This document shows, one piece after another, positions 30,046 through 41,936 of a stretch of 64,000 nt of DNA. The notes beneath the pieces were generated by a model, which was not told the DNA's origin, ran no database searches, and worked only from the letters and a program-made list of their open reading frames with translations. Every line of letters begins with the position of its first letter. Positions within the stretch are counted from its first letter, which is position 1. The DNA is from Protea cynaroides (lineage: Eukaryota > Streptophyta > Magnoliopsida > Proteales > Proteaceae), in assembly GCA_028583415.1 (NCBI GenBank), contig CM053276.1:63531510-63595509 (forward strand). Direction: 5' to 3'. The position numbers and the translations under genes were made by a program.

Positions 30046-31706
30046 TAAAAATGATGAGTTGAACCCAATATTGTGATTTCGAACATGAGGTTCTCTAAGT
30101 AAATCTCAAGGAAAATCATGGAGAATAGATTAGAGTTAATTGTTAATGAGAAACCATGATTTAAAGGCCATAGAACGACCATAGAGTGAACCCCGTTATT
30201 GAACCTAAAATCAGAAGTTGACTAAAAAGGAATACAAATTGAAAGACAAAAATGGACCAAACCTTGTGTGGTCGCATCACTGGTTGACCATAGTGCAACT
30301 AGTGAGTCGACCACAGTCACTCCAAAAAATTCTAGAGTTTGTGTGGTCGCATCAGTGGTCGCATGATACATGGCCATAGAGTCGACCACACAATGTCTGG
30401 TTGACATATAACTGTAACCACAGAGTCGAACAGTCAACAATTAAAGAACCTGTTTCGGATTTTAACTGCTGTAACTTGATACAATCAAACCCTATCTTAA
30501 GTAATAAATTTATTAGGTCTCTTACTAGTTTAAAGTGATTTTCGAAGCTTGGAAGAGGAACAAATATCAATTACAGGTGAGGGAACAAGACCTAAACTAA
30601 TTGGTTAATAACAAGCTATCCTTTCCTTTTACTTTCTGCTATTATGAATGATACCATGATTGTGTGATTGTTTGTGCATCTCGCATGTCATCCAATACTT
30701 GTTATATATCTATTCATGCATATTTTATTATTATTTTTATTCAATGTGGTGATGATGATAGGAATAGGCATGTGCTTGTGTGTGTGGTTGATGTGTTAGA
30801 TTAAGTTAGAGTATCAGGGGGAGGATACGATATTATGGTCTTTGGCCTCACCACCAGACTCTAACTCTATCTCTGACCTGTCTTCGTATTGACATTGTCG
30901 TATCGTTGTTACCTCAGCAGAACTAGTATGTCATAGGGTATTAGGGGGAGGACGCGGTACTATGGTCTTTGGCCTAACTGCTAGAATCTAGCTCTATCGG
31001 TATATTCAGGGATGCTGGGGTAAGGCCTTGGATACATATGGATGACATCTAGGATTGGTTAGTCACGAGCCTAATTTGCAAGCCCTTACCACTAGGGGCA
31101 TATGTACTGGTATGGGTAGGGTATCTGGGGAAGTATTGTTGGTGTATGATCTGGATACTTTAGCTCAATCTCTATTCTGTGGTGGGTGCATTGGGATGAC
31201 AATGGTATTTGATCCATTGGGTGGATTCACACACTCGTGTATAAAGGTGCAGTGGCTACCTATCCTTTCTATAGCATAGTTGTAAACTTAAACCATACCC
31301 AAAGATATGAATTTGACTGCATGCATATATTTATTACATTATTTTATTCACTCATTGAGCTCATATGGACATGTGATGACTATGGGCAAGCAAGTGAAGA
31401 GGATGAGTATGACTCGTCATGTGAGTGTTTCAACTATGTCTACGCTTAGTGGTTAACTTTCATACTTTAGTACTTGTAATAGATATTAATTATGTTTTGG
31501 GTACTTGAAGATAATTGGTTGTTTATTATTTATCACTGTAGACTCTCAATTCATTATTAATATAATTTTTGCTATTTATTTATTTACTTTGATAATGTGA
31601 AGTTTATGGTTTGATTGTTGGTACAATGTTACGAGATCCTAGCTTGAGCCGTTGGTTCGTTGATGGTTCATTACTCTTTTGGTTCATCTAGAATTGGGGT
31701 ATGACA
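30046..31706 (+). repeat. 5' LTR of Element III, 5'-truncated
   Basis: Homologous to 37803-39020, starting at GATGAGTTGAACCC and ending GGGGTATGACA at 31706. The promoter and first exon are missing. It keeps the GGTCGACC-type palindrome cluster (about 30255-30430), the 60-nt block (about 30518-30577, followed by GTGAGGG) and a shortened terminal exon. By eye the two LTRs are about 88% alike over the stretch compared, so this is an older insertion than Element I. Confidence 0.85.
31375..31449 (+). pseudogene. Shortened terminal LTR exon, Element III
   Basis: Encodes DDYGQASEEDEYDSSCEC then FNYVYA and TAG. A deletion removed the acceptor and the first part. The final frame and stop are kept, but the last cysteine of the motif is replaced (FNYVY). 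Confidence 0.45.
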
Positions 31707-31709
31707 ACT

Positions 31710-31721
31710 TGATATCAGAGT
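31710..31721 (+). other. Primer-binding site, initiator Met tRNA, decayed (Element III)
   Basis: TGATATCAGAGT, two mismatches from the canonical site, three bases after the LTR end. Confidence 0.8.
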
Positions 31722-33830
31722 ATTAAGGCTTTGCTAATCAAACCTAAGTATATTCACATTGTGTCTATGAACTGAGTTAGGTTAAACTTAAAAGCTTTAA
31801 TATAAACACACCATAAACACATGTATTGGTTGAGACTGAACTTAAACAAGACAATAATACACATAATTGATGGTGGAACCACATATATACACAAACAGAA
31901 AAAGAAAATTTAAATGTATCTTGATAAACAAATAACATGGGGTAACTGTTCGGAGAAACAAAATCTAATCCTGAGATTATACACCAAAAAAGAGTAACTA
32001 AAAAAAAAAAGAAAGATAAAACTCTACTCCTGGATAATGTGGAGACTCTAAGTAAGATCTAGCATACACTGATCCATTACGCACTGAGCATGAAGAAGAA
32101 GTCACAACCCGACCCCACTACTATCTGGGTCGAAAGCGGGTAATGAGAACCCATATGAGCAGATGCCAAATAATGATAATCAGACTGGAACAAATCAAAG
32201 GGGTAAACAATCAGACCACTCTAACTAATTTACCTGGACTACCAAATGCCTTGACCACGGTTGTAATAAACTTGACCATACAAAATGCAAGAGCAACAAC
32301 AGATGTTATCGATTATTCAAGTTACCATGGGAATCACTACCCAAGTTGCCAATACTACACCAACACCTCTAGGTCAGACCAAGTAAGGTACCAGTTAGTA
32401 GCAACACTATACCTCTAGCATCTGTTGGCCATAACACAATGCTTATAGTATAATAGGTCCCAGTAATATACACCCCAGTATAGAATCTTGGTGCACAACA
32501 AGCAGTGTATCAAGGTGGTTACCATTATCAGCCATCGATGTATGGGATAGCTGCACCACGATAGAATGATCTGATAAGGGATGAGGAAAGTCTTATGAAG
32601 TTAAAACCTCAGACATTTTTAGCAAGGGATTAAATCTATTGTGGCCAGTACAATGGTTAGACGTACTGGAGAAAACTTTCCCTAATAATGGACATACATG
32701 ATTTTAAATTGTTGTGCCTTGACAGGATACCTTTTCGATTTAACTTGTCAATTTAAGTTAGTGATGTTGTTCCCTTAGAATTAGCCTTGATTGTACTCAT
32801 CTAAGCTACTCTCATGATCGACAAAATGAATAGAGGTATAAACTGAATGAACACTTAAAGGTTTAATAATTTTGAATGTACATCTTTTCGATTTTAGACC
32901 TGAGTTATTGATGTATTAAAACTTTCTCCAGATTTATTCTCATAGTGCTTTGACCAATGGTTCCGCAGTTCTTAGCCTCTATTTCCATGTATTTGGATTA
33001 CCTTGCAACCTAACCACCTTTGGTTGTCAGCTTGGTTACCATAGATTTACTTTTAATCGTTTAAATCTAAGTTCACTAGATAAAACAAATGTTTTTCATC
33101 GTATTGATTCAAAATAGAAAAATGAATCACTTCTAGATAAACCTCCTAATTCTTACATTTTTTGACCTTTATTGATAAGAAATTTAGTTAATAAGCGAGG
33201 TATGGAAGGGAAGCTGATTGAATTCAAATTAATTTCTATAACCAAGAAATCTCAGATAAAGCAATAGAGAATCTATTTTTGAGATTACTGGATGGATAGG
33301 TTTGAGTCATGGTCTGTAAAAGAGTACATGAGCAAGAAGTGAGAACTACCAAGAGTAGCCAATAAAGAAATAGATAGCACTCGAGTAGAGTTTAAGATGG
33401 CTATATTGGTATAAATTTTGACAAGATAGAATATTTCTAAAAGCATATCTAAGAGTAGATACAAGGATAAAATAAAAAATGGTGGTATTGATAGTACTCG
33501 ATTTAGTATAATTATTATTGAGTTATCCCAATGTTGAACAAGAGGACGGAGTAAAAACGAAGTGAGTTTGGTGAAATTAATAAGAATATAAGCATATACC
33601 CAAATGCTTATAGGTAGACTTGGGATATGTAGTGAGTAAGCAAACAAAAGATACTTTTCGAGATATATGAAAGAGAGAATAGGGTAAAATAGTAGTGATA
33701 AAAGAAATATAAGCTAATGAGTGTAATATGAGATTATTGGTGATAGTCTTTGAAAAATTAAGAGGTAAAAGGGGACTCGACGTGCCATTAAGACCTTTAT
33801 ACCAGATTTTACTAGTTCAAGCCCTTTTGA
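31722..33830 (+). mobile_element. Element III 5' internal region: antisense-ORF stub, gag stub, unknown 1.1-kb block
   Basis: Contains, in order, a remnant of the antisense ORF C-terminus (minus strand, about 32080-32200), a scrap of gag (W-P-V-Q-W-L-D-V-L-E-K-T near 32640) and a block of about 1.1 kb (32700-33830) unlike any gag or pol part. The same order, including the unknown block, recurs in reverse in Element V (46380-48260). ORFs in the block (for example minus 33285-33647) are rich in stops and hydrophobic residues and not convincing. Confidence 0.6.
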
Positions 33831-34330
33831 ACTAGATGTTGTATTAAATGAGTGTTATAAACAATGTCCGAATTGTATGGATCGATAAAATTTGGATGCA
33901 ACCTAATTCGACTTGAGATGACAAACTTTTATGTCATCTTGGGGATGGACTAGTTGTCTCAAGACTCTACAAAGCTGTTATGTGCTGAGAAGAGGTTTTC
34001 ATTCAAGGGCAAAGATGATACATAATTTAGTTTTATTGGAAGCATGTTGCATAAGAAGCAGATCTCTGCACTAAAGGCGAAGAGATGCCTTGAAAAGAAA
34101 TGAGTTGGATACATGATATATGTAGTAGACATTACTAAGGAAGCACCACAGATGAAAGATATTGATGTGATGCATAAATTTCTTGATGTATTTCCAAGAG
34201 ACTTACCAGGGTTGCCACCTAATCGTGAGACCGAGTTCGTTATCTACTTGTTACGAGGGTTGGCACCAATATCAAAGGCACTTAATAAAATAGCTCCTAT
34301 AGAGTTGAAGGAACTGAAGACCCCATTACA
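33831..34330 (+). pseudogene. Element III protease remnant
   Basis: Decayed protease: 'NFYVILGMD' near 33930, ALKAKRCLEK near 34070, 'VVDITKEAPQMKDIDVMHKF' and 'FPRDLPGLPPNRETEFVI' at 34125-34250, then IAPIELKELK. Several stops and frameshifts; the catalytic DSG region is not recognisable. Orthologous to 45900-46330 of Element V. Confidence 0.75.
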
Positions 34331-35500
34331 GGGTTACTGGACAAGGGTTTTATCCAGCCAAGTATCTCGCCATGGGGAGCGCCGATGTTGTTCATCAATA
34401 AGAAGGACAGTAGTATTCGACTATGTATAGCCTACTGGGAATTGAACAAGCTCACCATAAAGAATTGATATCCGTTGCCACAGATTTATGACTTGTTCGA
34501 TCAACTGCAAGGTGCAAAGGTGTTCCCTAAGATCGACCTTTGGACGAAATATCATCAATTAAACATTAAAAATAGTGACATTCTAAAGACGGCTTTCAGA
34601 ATCAAGTACGGGCATTATGAGTTTCTTATTATATCCTTGGGGTTGACCAATGCACTAGCATCTCTTATGGAGCTTACGAACTGGGTGTTTCATAACATGT
34701 AGGACACCTTAGTCATGGTCATCATAAATGATATTGTTATTTACCCTAGGGACAACAACACTCATGCAACACACCTTAGAGCAGCCTTACAACGACTGAG
34801 AAGGGAAAAGCTTTATGCCAAGTCCAAGAAGTGTGAGATTTAATTAAACAAAGTGATCTTCTTAGGCTACGTAGTTTCACAGAAGGAATAAAAGTGGATC
34901 CCAGTAAGATAGAAGAAATCATAGGGTGAGAAGCACCTACGAACATTGCAGAGATCAGAAGTTCTTGGGTTTAGCTGGTCACTACAGAAGGCCCGTAAGG
35001 GACTACTCTAGGATCGCAAGATTTCTTACTAAACTATCTAGGAAGGGGGAGAAGTTTATTTAGACTGACAAGTGTGAAGAAAGTTTCCAAACTCTAAAGG
35101 CAAGGTTGATATCAGCTCCCATCTTGGTCGTTTCGTCACCAGGGACACCTTTTACCCTACATACCGATGCTTCCAGATTGGGTTTAGGATGTGGGTTGAT
35201 GTAAAGTGAACAAGTGATTGCATATGCTTCGAGACAACTGAAGAAGCATGAGAAGAGTTAACGTACTCATGACTTAGAGTTAGCGGCGGTGATTCATGCA
35301 ATTGAGACTTGGAGACACTACTTGTATGGAGAAAAGTTTCAGATTAAGTCAGATCATAGGAGCCTTACTTATCTGTTTACTTAGAAGGAGTTGAACATGA
35401 GGCTAAAGAGATGGTTGGGACTCCTAAAGGATTAAGATTGTGATATTCAGTGTCACCCGAGCCAGGCTAATGTGGTAGCTGAGGCTTTGAGCAAAAAGGG
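34331..35500 (+). pseudogene. Element III reverse transcriptase and RNase H remnant
   Basis: RT blocks YDLFDQLQGAKVFPKIDL and 'TAFRIKYGHYEFLIISLGL' (34490-34660); the catalytic region is decayed to IINDIV near 34722. RNase H retains 'YTDAS'-like residues near 35160, 'LELAAVIHAIETWRHYLYG' near 35275 and IKSDHRSLTYLF near 35343. Multiple stops and frameshifts. Confidence 0.82.
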
Positions 35501-35849
35501 GAATAATGAAGCCAAAAAGAGGACATAGTACAAATGTTGCTTTGTGTTCCGTAGTAACAGATTCAGATTTAGAAGAAGAGCAACATATAATAGAAACTTG
35601 TGATGATCCAATTGAGCGAGAACTTATGGATTGACTTATGGAGCAATAGTTCTTCATTTATGTTCACAGCGTTAAAGATCATTTCTGATTGATGGATGAA
35701 GTAAAAGCAGTAATTCTATTAGATCCATATCTGAGGACAATACAAGAAGGTTTTGGAAAGGGTAAGCCAAACCCTGACATTACATTAGACACAGATAAGG
35801 TCCAAAGATACAGAGGATGAATGTACATACCTGAAAGTGGAAAACTCGG

Positions 35850-36560
35850 ATCTTAGATACAAAATAATGCTAGAAGCCCATTCCATTATGTATTCAGTAC
35901 ATCCTAGAAGTACTAAAATATACCAAGACCTGAAGAGATTATATTGGTGGAAGGGAATGGAAGCAGTGTGGCTAGGTACGTATTTTAGTGTTTAATTTGC
36001 CAGCCAATAAAGGCTAAAAGACAGAGACCAGAAGGCTTACTACAACCGTTACTTGAATAAGCTTAGAGATGGGATTGCATCACTATGGACTTTGTCACTG
36101 GGTGACCACTGATTCCCATATTGGTTGACATAGTCTGGGTGATTATCGAACATCTTACCAAGATAGCTCATTTCATTGCTATACGACCTCAGTATACCTG
36201 GGAGTGGCTAACCAAGCTATATATGGATAATATTGTAGGATTGAATGGTGTACTTGAGAGCATAGTGTCAGATAGAAAACCATGCTTTATCTTAAAGTTT
36301 TGGGTAGGACTACAAAAAGCGATGGAAACAAAGTTAAAGATTAGTACAGTCTTTCACCCTCGAGCTAATGGGCAGTCGGAGAGGACTATTCAGATTTTAT
36401 GAGATGTGCTCTGAGCTTATGTTGTTGATTTCAAAAGAGAATGGGATGAAAAATTGCTACTGATTGAGTTCACTTATAACAATAGCTATCAAGTTACCAT
36501 ATAGTTGTCACCTATGTATGGTATGAAATGTTGAACCCCTCTGTTTTGTAATGAAGTCGA
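35850..36560 (+). pseudogene. Element III integrase remnant
   Basis: From 'YSVHPRSTKIYQDLKRLYWW' (35890-35950) through a decayed zinc region, 'DCITMDFVTG' near 36073, 'IVSDRKPCFI' near 36260 and NGQSERTIQIL near 36368. The order matches Element I; many stops. Confidence 0.82.
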
Positions 36561-37130
36561 AGAACAAGGAATTGTAAGACCTGAGTCTGTTGAAGAAACC
36601 TATCGAGTGGCAGACAAGATCAAAGAAAAGGGCCAAGATAGCTCAAGATTGTCAGAAGAGATGCCAAGGCCTCGAGTTCGCTGTAAGTGACAAAGTGTTC
36701 TTGAAGGTATCGCCTATGAGAGGATTGAAACGGTTTGGTAAGAAGGAGAAATTGTGTCCTAGATATATTAGATTTTATGAAATTTTGGAGAGACATGAAA
36801 AAGTAGTATATTAACTTGCGTTACCACAGTCCATGTCTAGTGAGTACGATATATTTCACGTGTCTCCATGGAAGAAGTATGTTAGAGATCCATCACATGA
36901 TTCACTAGGGAATCCACCAAATTTGAGAGAAGACTTAACTTTTAAAGTGGTACCAGCCTAGATTACCAGTCGAAAGGTACAACATCTCAAGAACTGAGAT
37001 TTTTTTATGGGAAGGTAACCTAGCAAAGCCAAGATGTAAAAGAGATAACATGGGAAGAGGAAAATGCCATGTTGAAAGAAAATCCTTACCTATTCGATTC
37101 GGAAGGTACATTTAAATTTTGAAGACGAAA
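36561..37130 (+). pseudogene. Element III integrase C-terminus and chromodomain remnant
   Basis: Open at 36590-36814 with 'VSDKVFLKVSPMRGLKRF' and KEKLCPRYIRFYEIL, then a broken chromodomain ('EITWEEENAMLKENPYLF' near 37040-37100). It ends at the first polypurine copy. Confidence 0.8.
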
Positions 37131-37209
37131 TTTCTTTTAAGGATGGGGGAGTTATAAGGTCCGTGCATGCAAATTTTAAGGATAAAATTTTTTTTAAGGG
37201 TGGTGGAGT
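37127..37209 (+). other. Duplicated polypurine tract, Element III
   Basis: Two copies of a (G/T)AAATTT..TTTTAAGG.TGG.GGAGTTAT segment at 37127 and 37183, 56 bp apart as in Element I. The second abuts the 3' LTR (TATAAGACTCC, TG mutated to TA). Confidence 0.75.
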
Positions 37210-39020
37210 TATAAGACTCCTGCAAGCCACGAACCCGGTCTAACCTTATGTTCTTGTGTCGTGACAGGTCTTTCCATCATATTCGGCTCAAACGAACCAA
37301 CCGTATGAAGAAACCACAAAGCTAGGTAAAAAACCAGTCAAATAGTCAAACCAGTAAAATTTAGTTGTGTGGTCGACTGTGTGGTTGATCGATCAAATTT
37401 GAATTTGTGTGGTTGACTGTTTTAGATTTGTATGGTCGATGGATTATGCGATTGTAGAGTCGATCGATCAAGCTCAGATTCAACTCTGTGTTTAGGAAAC
37501 TTTTCTAATTTGAAGAGGTCTCTCTCCAAATTGAGAGAGGACTCTAAATGGAGGTTTTTCCTCTATATGGAGGTGTTTCCTCTATATAGAGGATGCCTCT
37601 TTACTCTCTCTCACTCTTTTGGATCAATTTCAAACCCTAAGACTAAGAGAGAAAGAGAGAGAAGAATAAGGAGAAGGAGAGTTGGAGAGGAAGGCTTGGA
37701 GAAGGTTTTGCAGAAAAGATTGCTATCTCTCTACAACAAGGACCTTAAGGTGTGAAACTTGTTTCTGTAGAGGTAGATTGGATAGAATAGATTTTTCCAT
37801 CATTAAATTGATGAGTTAAACCCAATATTTTGATTTCAATCATGAGGTTCTCTAAGTAAATCTCAAGGAAAATCGTGGAGAATAGATTAGGGTTAATTGT
37901 TAATGAGAAACCATGATTTAAAGGCCATAGAAAGACCATAGAGTGAATCTCATTGTTGAACCTGGAACCAGAAGGACTCAGAAGGAATACAAAATGAAAG
38001 ACGAAAATCAACCAAACCTTGTGTGGTCGCATCACTGGTCGACCATAGTGCGACCAGTAAGTCGACCACAATCATTCGGGAAAATTCCAAAGTTTGTGTA
38101 GTTGCATCAGTGATCGCATGATACATGACCACAGAGTTGACTGTGCAGTGTCTATTTAACATATAATTGCGACCACAGAGTCGACCAGTCAACAATTAAA
38201 GAACCTGTTTTGGATTTTGATTGCTATAACTTGATACAATCAAACCCTAACTTAAGTAATAAATTTATTAGGTCTCTTACTAGTTTAAAGTGATTTTCGA
38301 AGCTTGGAAGAGGAACGAATATCAATTATAGGTGAGGGAACAAGACCTAAACTAATTGGTTAATAACAAGCTACCCTTTCCTTTTACTTTCTACTATTAT
38401 GAATGATACCATGATTGTGTGATTGTTTATGCATCTCGCATGTCATCCAATACTTGTTATATATCTGTTAATGTATATTTTATTATTATTTTTATTCAAT
38501 GTGGTGATGATGATAGGAATAGGCATGTGCTTGTGTGTATGGTTGATGTGTTAGATTAAGTTAGAGTATCAGGGGGAGGACACGGTATTGTGGTCTTTGG
38601 CCTCACCACCAGACTCTAACTCTATCTTTGATCTGTCTTCGTATTGACATCGTCGTATCGTTGTTACCTCAGTAGAACTAGTATGTCATAGGGTATCAGG
38701 GGGAGGACGCGGTACTGTGGTCTTTGGCCTAACCGCTAGAATCTAGCTCTATTGGTATATTGAGGGATGCTGGGGTAAGGCCTTGGATACATATGGATGA
38801 CATCTAGGATTGGTTAGTCATGAGCCCAGTTTGCAAGCCCTCACCACTAGGTGCATATGTACTGGTATGGGTAGGGTATCTGGGGAAGTATTGGCAGTGT
38901 GTGATATGGATAATTTAGCTTAATCTCTATTCTGTGGGGGGTGCATGTGGGACGACAATGATGTTTGATCCTTTGGGTGGATTCACACACTCGTGTATAG
39001 AGGTGCGGTGGCTGCTTATC
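37210..39020 (+). repeat. 3' LTR of Element III, 3'-truncated
   Basis: Begins TATAAGACTCC...CCCGGTCTAACC. It has a TATATAGA box at 37583-37590, CTTAAG/GTGTGA donor near 37749, GGTCGACC palindromes (38020-38190), the 60-nt block ending before GTGAGGG near 38333, and breaks off at GTGGCTGCTTATC (39020). The terminal exon is missing. Beyond the break is protease of Element IV in the opposite orientation. Confidence 0.85.
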
Positions 39021-39521
39021 ATTTGTACCACATCTAGATCTTCCATCTTTGGCACCTCTGCAGCAATGTCGACCACAGACACTAAGTACCCCACTCCTCC
39101 CTTCTCTAAGCATCTCTTAGCTTTTAGGGCGGAGAGGATCAGCTTTCGCTTCCCAGGTAATTTGGTTCCAGTGAAGCTAAACTCCTTTCCCTTATCATCC
39201 TTAAAAATAAGTTTCCTTTCGCCACATAATAAGCTAGCTGAATGATGGCCTAGCCAATCCATTCCCAAGATGACATCAAAGTCTGCCATCTCGAGTTGAA
39301 CCAGATTTACTTCTAGATTTCACCCCTCAATACTAATTGAACACGGCCCATGACATTCATTCAACGCCACTTCTACTCCCAACGGAGAGTGAACTATCAA
39401 CCTTGGGGTTAAGGACTTGACAGGTAACTCCAATCGCTTCCCAAAAGACATAGAAACAAAAGAGTGTGTAGCCCCAGAGTCAAAGAGTACTCTGCGGGTA
39501 CACCAACTATATCTACTGTTC
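39021..39521 (-). pseudogene. Element IV protease, truncated
   Basis: Minus strand. Contains the DSG region near 39480 (frame lost by a one-base deletion just before it), a TGA in the IEG-NLE segment, then 'ADFDVILGMDWLGHHSASLL' (39230-39289), ALKAKRCLEKGGVGYLVSV, and KMEDLDVVQ, where it is cut off at 39021. The rest of pol and the 3' LTR of Element IV are absent. Confidence 0.85.
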
Positions 39522-39601
39522 CTGGAGTTTAATTATCCCTTAGTTCTACATGCTCATACATAACAAATCAATAAGCAAAATAGTGAGGAACGAAATCGTA
39601 C
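39522..39601 (-). other. Intron-like spacer between gag and pol, Element IV (80 bp)
   Basis: Minus strand: ACTG/GTACGA at one edge, ACTCCAG/GAACAG at the other, AACTAAGGG before the AG. Removal keeps gag and protease in one frame. Edges match Elements I and II; the middle differs. Confidence 0.5.
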
Positions 39602-40938
39602 CAGTAACCACATCAGGTGATGCGGCTGCCTCCTCAGTGGTGACTGCAAATACCTTCCCTTGCTGTGGCAGTTGCTTCCTAGGTAGAGTACTGGTCTTTG
39701 AATAATGGCCCAATTACTGGCAGTTAAAACATTTGACATTAGGGTTTTGACCAGCTACCTGTGATGGTGGTGGTGCAGTAGTATTCCTTGCTGGCACCAC
39801 AGTAGACTGAGCCCTGTACGGGCGGAATGGTCTAGTGTTCCCTCCACCTAAAGTCTCAGTAGCAGGCCTCTTCAGTCCCTTGTTTTGAGCAAAGAAGCTG
39901 TCTCTTTGGCTTGATTCAATCACCCTAGCAATTTGCACAGCCTCGTTATACACCTTCTTCTCCAAACCTAAGACGTGTTCCTGGATACTTCCTCGCAATC
40001 CCATAGTGAACCTACAGGTTTTGGTTTCCTCCTCTTGCATACTTACTGGAGCAAAGAAAAACAGTTCTTCATAACTCTGCTGGTACGCATCAACAGTCAA
40101 CTGGGTTTGCTGCAGGTTGAGGAATTCCTTCTCCATTTGATCACGAAAACTCTTAGGGAAATACTTATCGAAGAAGGCTCCCTTAAATATTTCCCAAGTG
40201 ATTTAGGTGTGCTTCGTCTCTAAGGATGGCCGGGTAGAATTCCACCAAGCATTAACATCTTCCTTGAGCATGTGCATAGCAAATAGCACCTTATCATCCT
40301 CTATGCAAGTCATCAGACGAAAGTTCTTCTCCATCTCAGCAACCTACTGTGCAGGCCACAGTGGTTTTCCTAGTTTCCCTGTGAAAGTAGGGGGGTTTCA
40401 ATTTCAAAAACCTATCCACCGCTCGGATTATGTCATTATGCACCTATACATTTGTTCCATACCATGGTGGTGGGTACGGATAGATCCCTTAATAGGCAGA
40501 CGATGTTGGAAATTAGTGTGGTAGTTGTGGGTTCTGTTCTTGGCCCATCAGCCCAGTGCTACCATCCATTGGTAGTGCTGTGTTATTTTCCCCAGACTCA
40601 AGCGTACCTTCTTTAGGGATATATTCCGGTGGCCTGAACATCTTCAACATCTCATTCAAGAACACATTTTGCTGAGCTTCCATCTGGTAGACCAGATTCA
40701 TCACAATAGTCTCAGAGTTAGTGTGAGGAGGGCCTGGCAGATCTGTTGGTGCTCTGTGACTCTGCCCTTCTCCACCATTTCTCATTGGTGTCCTGTCCCC
40801 ATCTTCCCTCATTGGGGTTCCGCCGTCTGGGTTCAAGTTTTGCTCACCAACGTTTCCTGCTTCCACACTGTCCCTGGCTTGACGCACCCTTGAGTGGTGA
40901 CGTTTCTGTGAACCTCTATGACCATTTCCGCTTGCCAT
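39602..40938 (-). pseudogene. gag: Element IV gag
   Basis: Minus strand, start at 40938 (MASGNGHRGSQKRHHSR), aligned with the Element I start. Segments: 'TDLPGPPHTNSETIVMNLVYQ', 'EMLKMFRPPEYIPKEGTLESG' and QEQNPQLPH, where the first frame stops at 40513; then capsid sequence with 'MEKEFLNLQQTQ' and 'YEELFFFAPVSMQEE', and a nucleocapsid ending VKCFNCQ, then TAA at 39714-39716 inside the zinc knuckle. A frameshift and stops also lie between 40513 and 40140. There is no 23-bp duplication. Confidence 0.85.
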
Positions 40939-41116
40939 CTTAGATTACTCTTTCCTGGTTGGATCTGAGAAGAAGACATAACACATGAGGTACATTGGAA
41001 TAGTCACATCTGTCATGATAGTGTTAATCTTTAATAGTGCGAGGCAAAAATTGACATGGAAACTTTAAATCAATTTTTTTTAAAACTTTTCTCAAAATTT
41101 TCTGGGCTTAGAATAC

Positions 41117-41360
41117 TTGTCCGGTCACAACATACCTGTTGCGGCACTGCATATTGTAGTGCGACCGGTATGTCCAGGCGGACAAACCTCTCGGACTTCC
41201 TGAGAGGTACCGATCGATGTACTGATCGCAGCCCTGTAGGGTATGGCGCGAACGGTATGGTCGACCGATTACGAATTTTCCCCTAACTGAGAGGTACCGG
41301 TCGATATACTCAGGGGGTACCGGTCGACCGGTATAGGGCAAAACCGTCCACCGGTATGCC
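41117..41360. repeat. ACCGGT-type palindrome cluster, Element IV internal
   Basis: Repeated GCGACCGGTATG, GGTACCGGTCGA and CCGGTCGACCGGTAT motifs, some mutated, between gag and the antisense gene. Same position as 6148-6290 in Element I. Confidence 0.7.
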
Positions 41361-41520
41361 CTATTAAGCTTTAAAAATCATGATTTTGAGTCATTTCTCA
41401 CTTTTCTTCTTTCCATTCTCTCCGGTGGCGATTCCTCTCTGACTTGGTGAGTTGCTACAGTCCGACTGGTGACTTTAGGAGCGATTCTCTTCCGATTAAG
41501 ACCTTGAACATCATCTCCAA

Positions 41521-41929
41521 GTAAGGTTCTTCCTTCCTCTTTCCATTTTACATCGTTTCTTTATGGTTTCTTGCCCAAATACTAGATTTTCCTTGGTTTA
41601 GAAGATTCTAACTGTAGGAACTCTTTTCCTTCGGCTTAGAAATAGTTTTGGGACCTTTATGAACAAAAGCCCTCAACTTATATGAGGTTCCACCGTATGA
41701 TTTTCTCAAAATCGAAATTTTCAGCTCATTGACCTAGGTTAAAATCGATTTTTTCTTGTAATTGTTGAATTTCTTACTTGTTTGATGATTGTTTGGTCTC
41801 TATATGTTGTTAAATGGTTACGTAAGTCCTCCTCCCTAGATTTTGGGTGAGTTCGAGGCCTTAGCTTGAAATACTGTCAAAATTTTGAAAATTTTTGACT
41901 AATTCTCATTGTTTTGTTTTGCTTTGTAG
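41521..41929 (+). other. Putative 5'-UTR intron of the antisense ORF (Element IV)
   Basis: CCAA/GTAAGG donor and GCTTTGTAG acceptor, 409 bp apart, upstream of the ATG at 41937. Position and flanking exon match the Element I copy. Splicing inferred. Confidence 0.45.
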
Positions 41930-41936
41930 TTAAACA

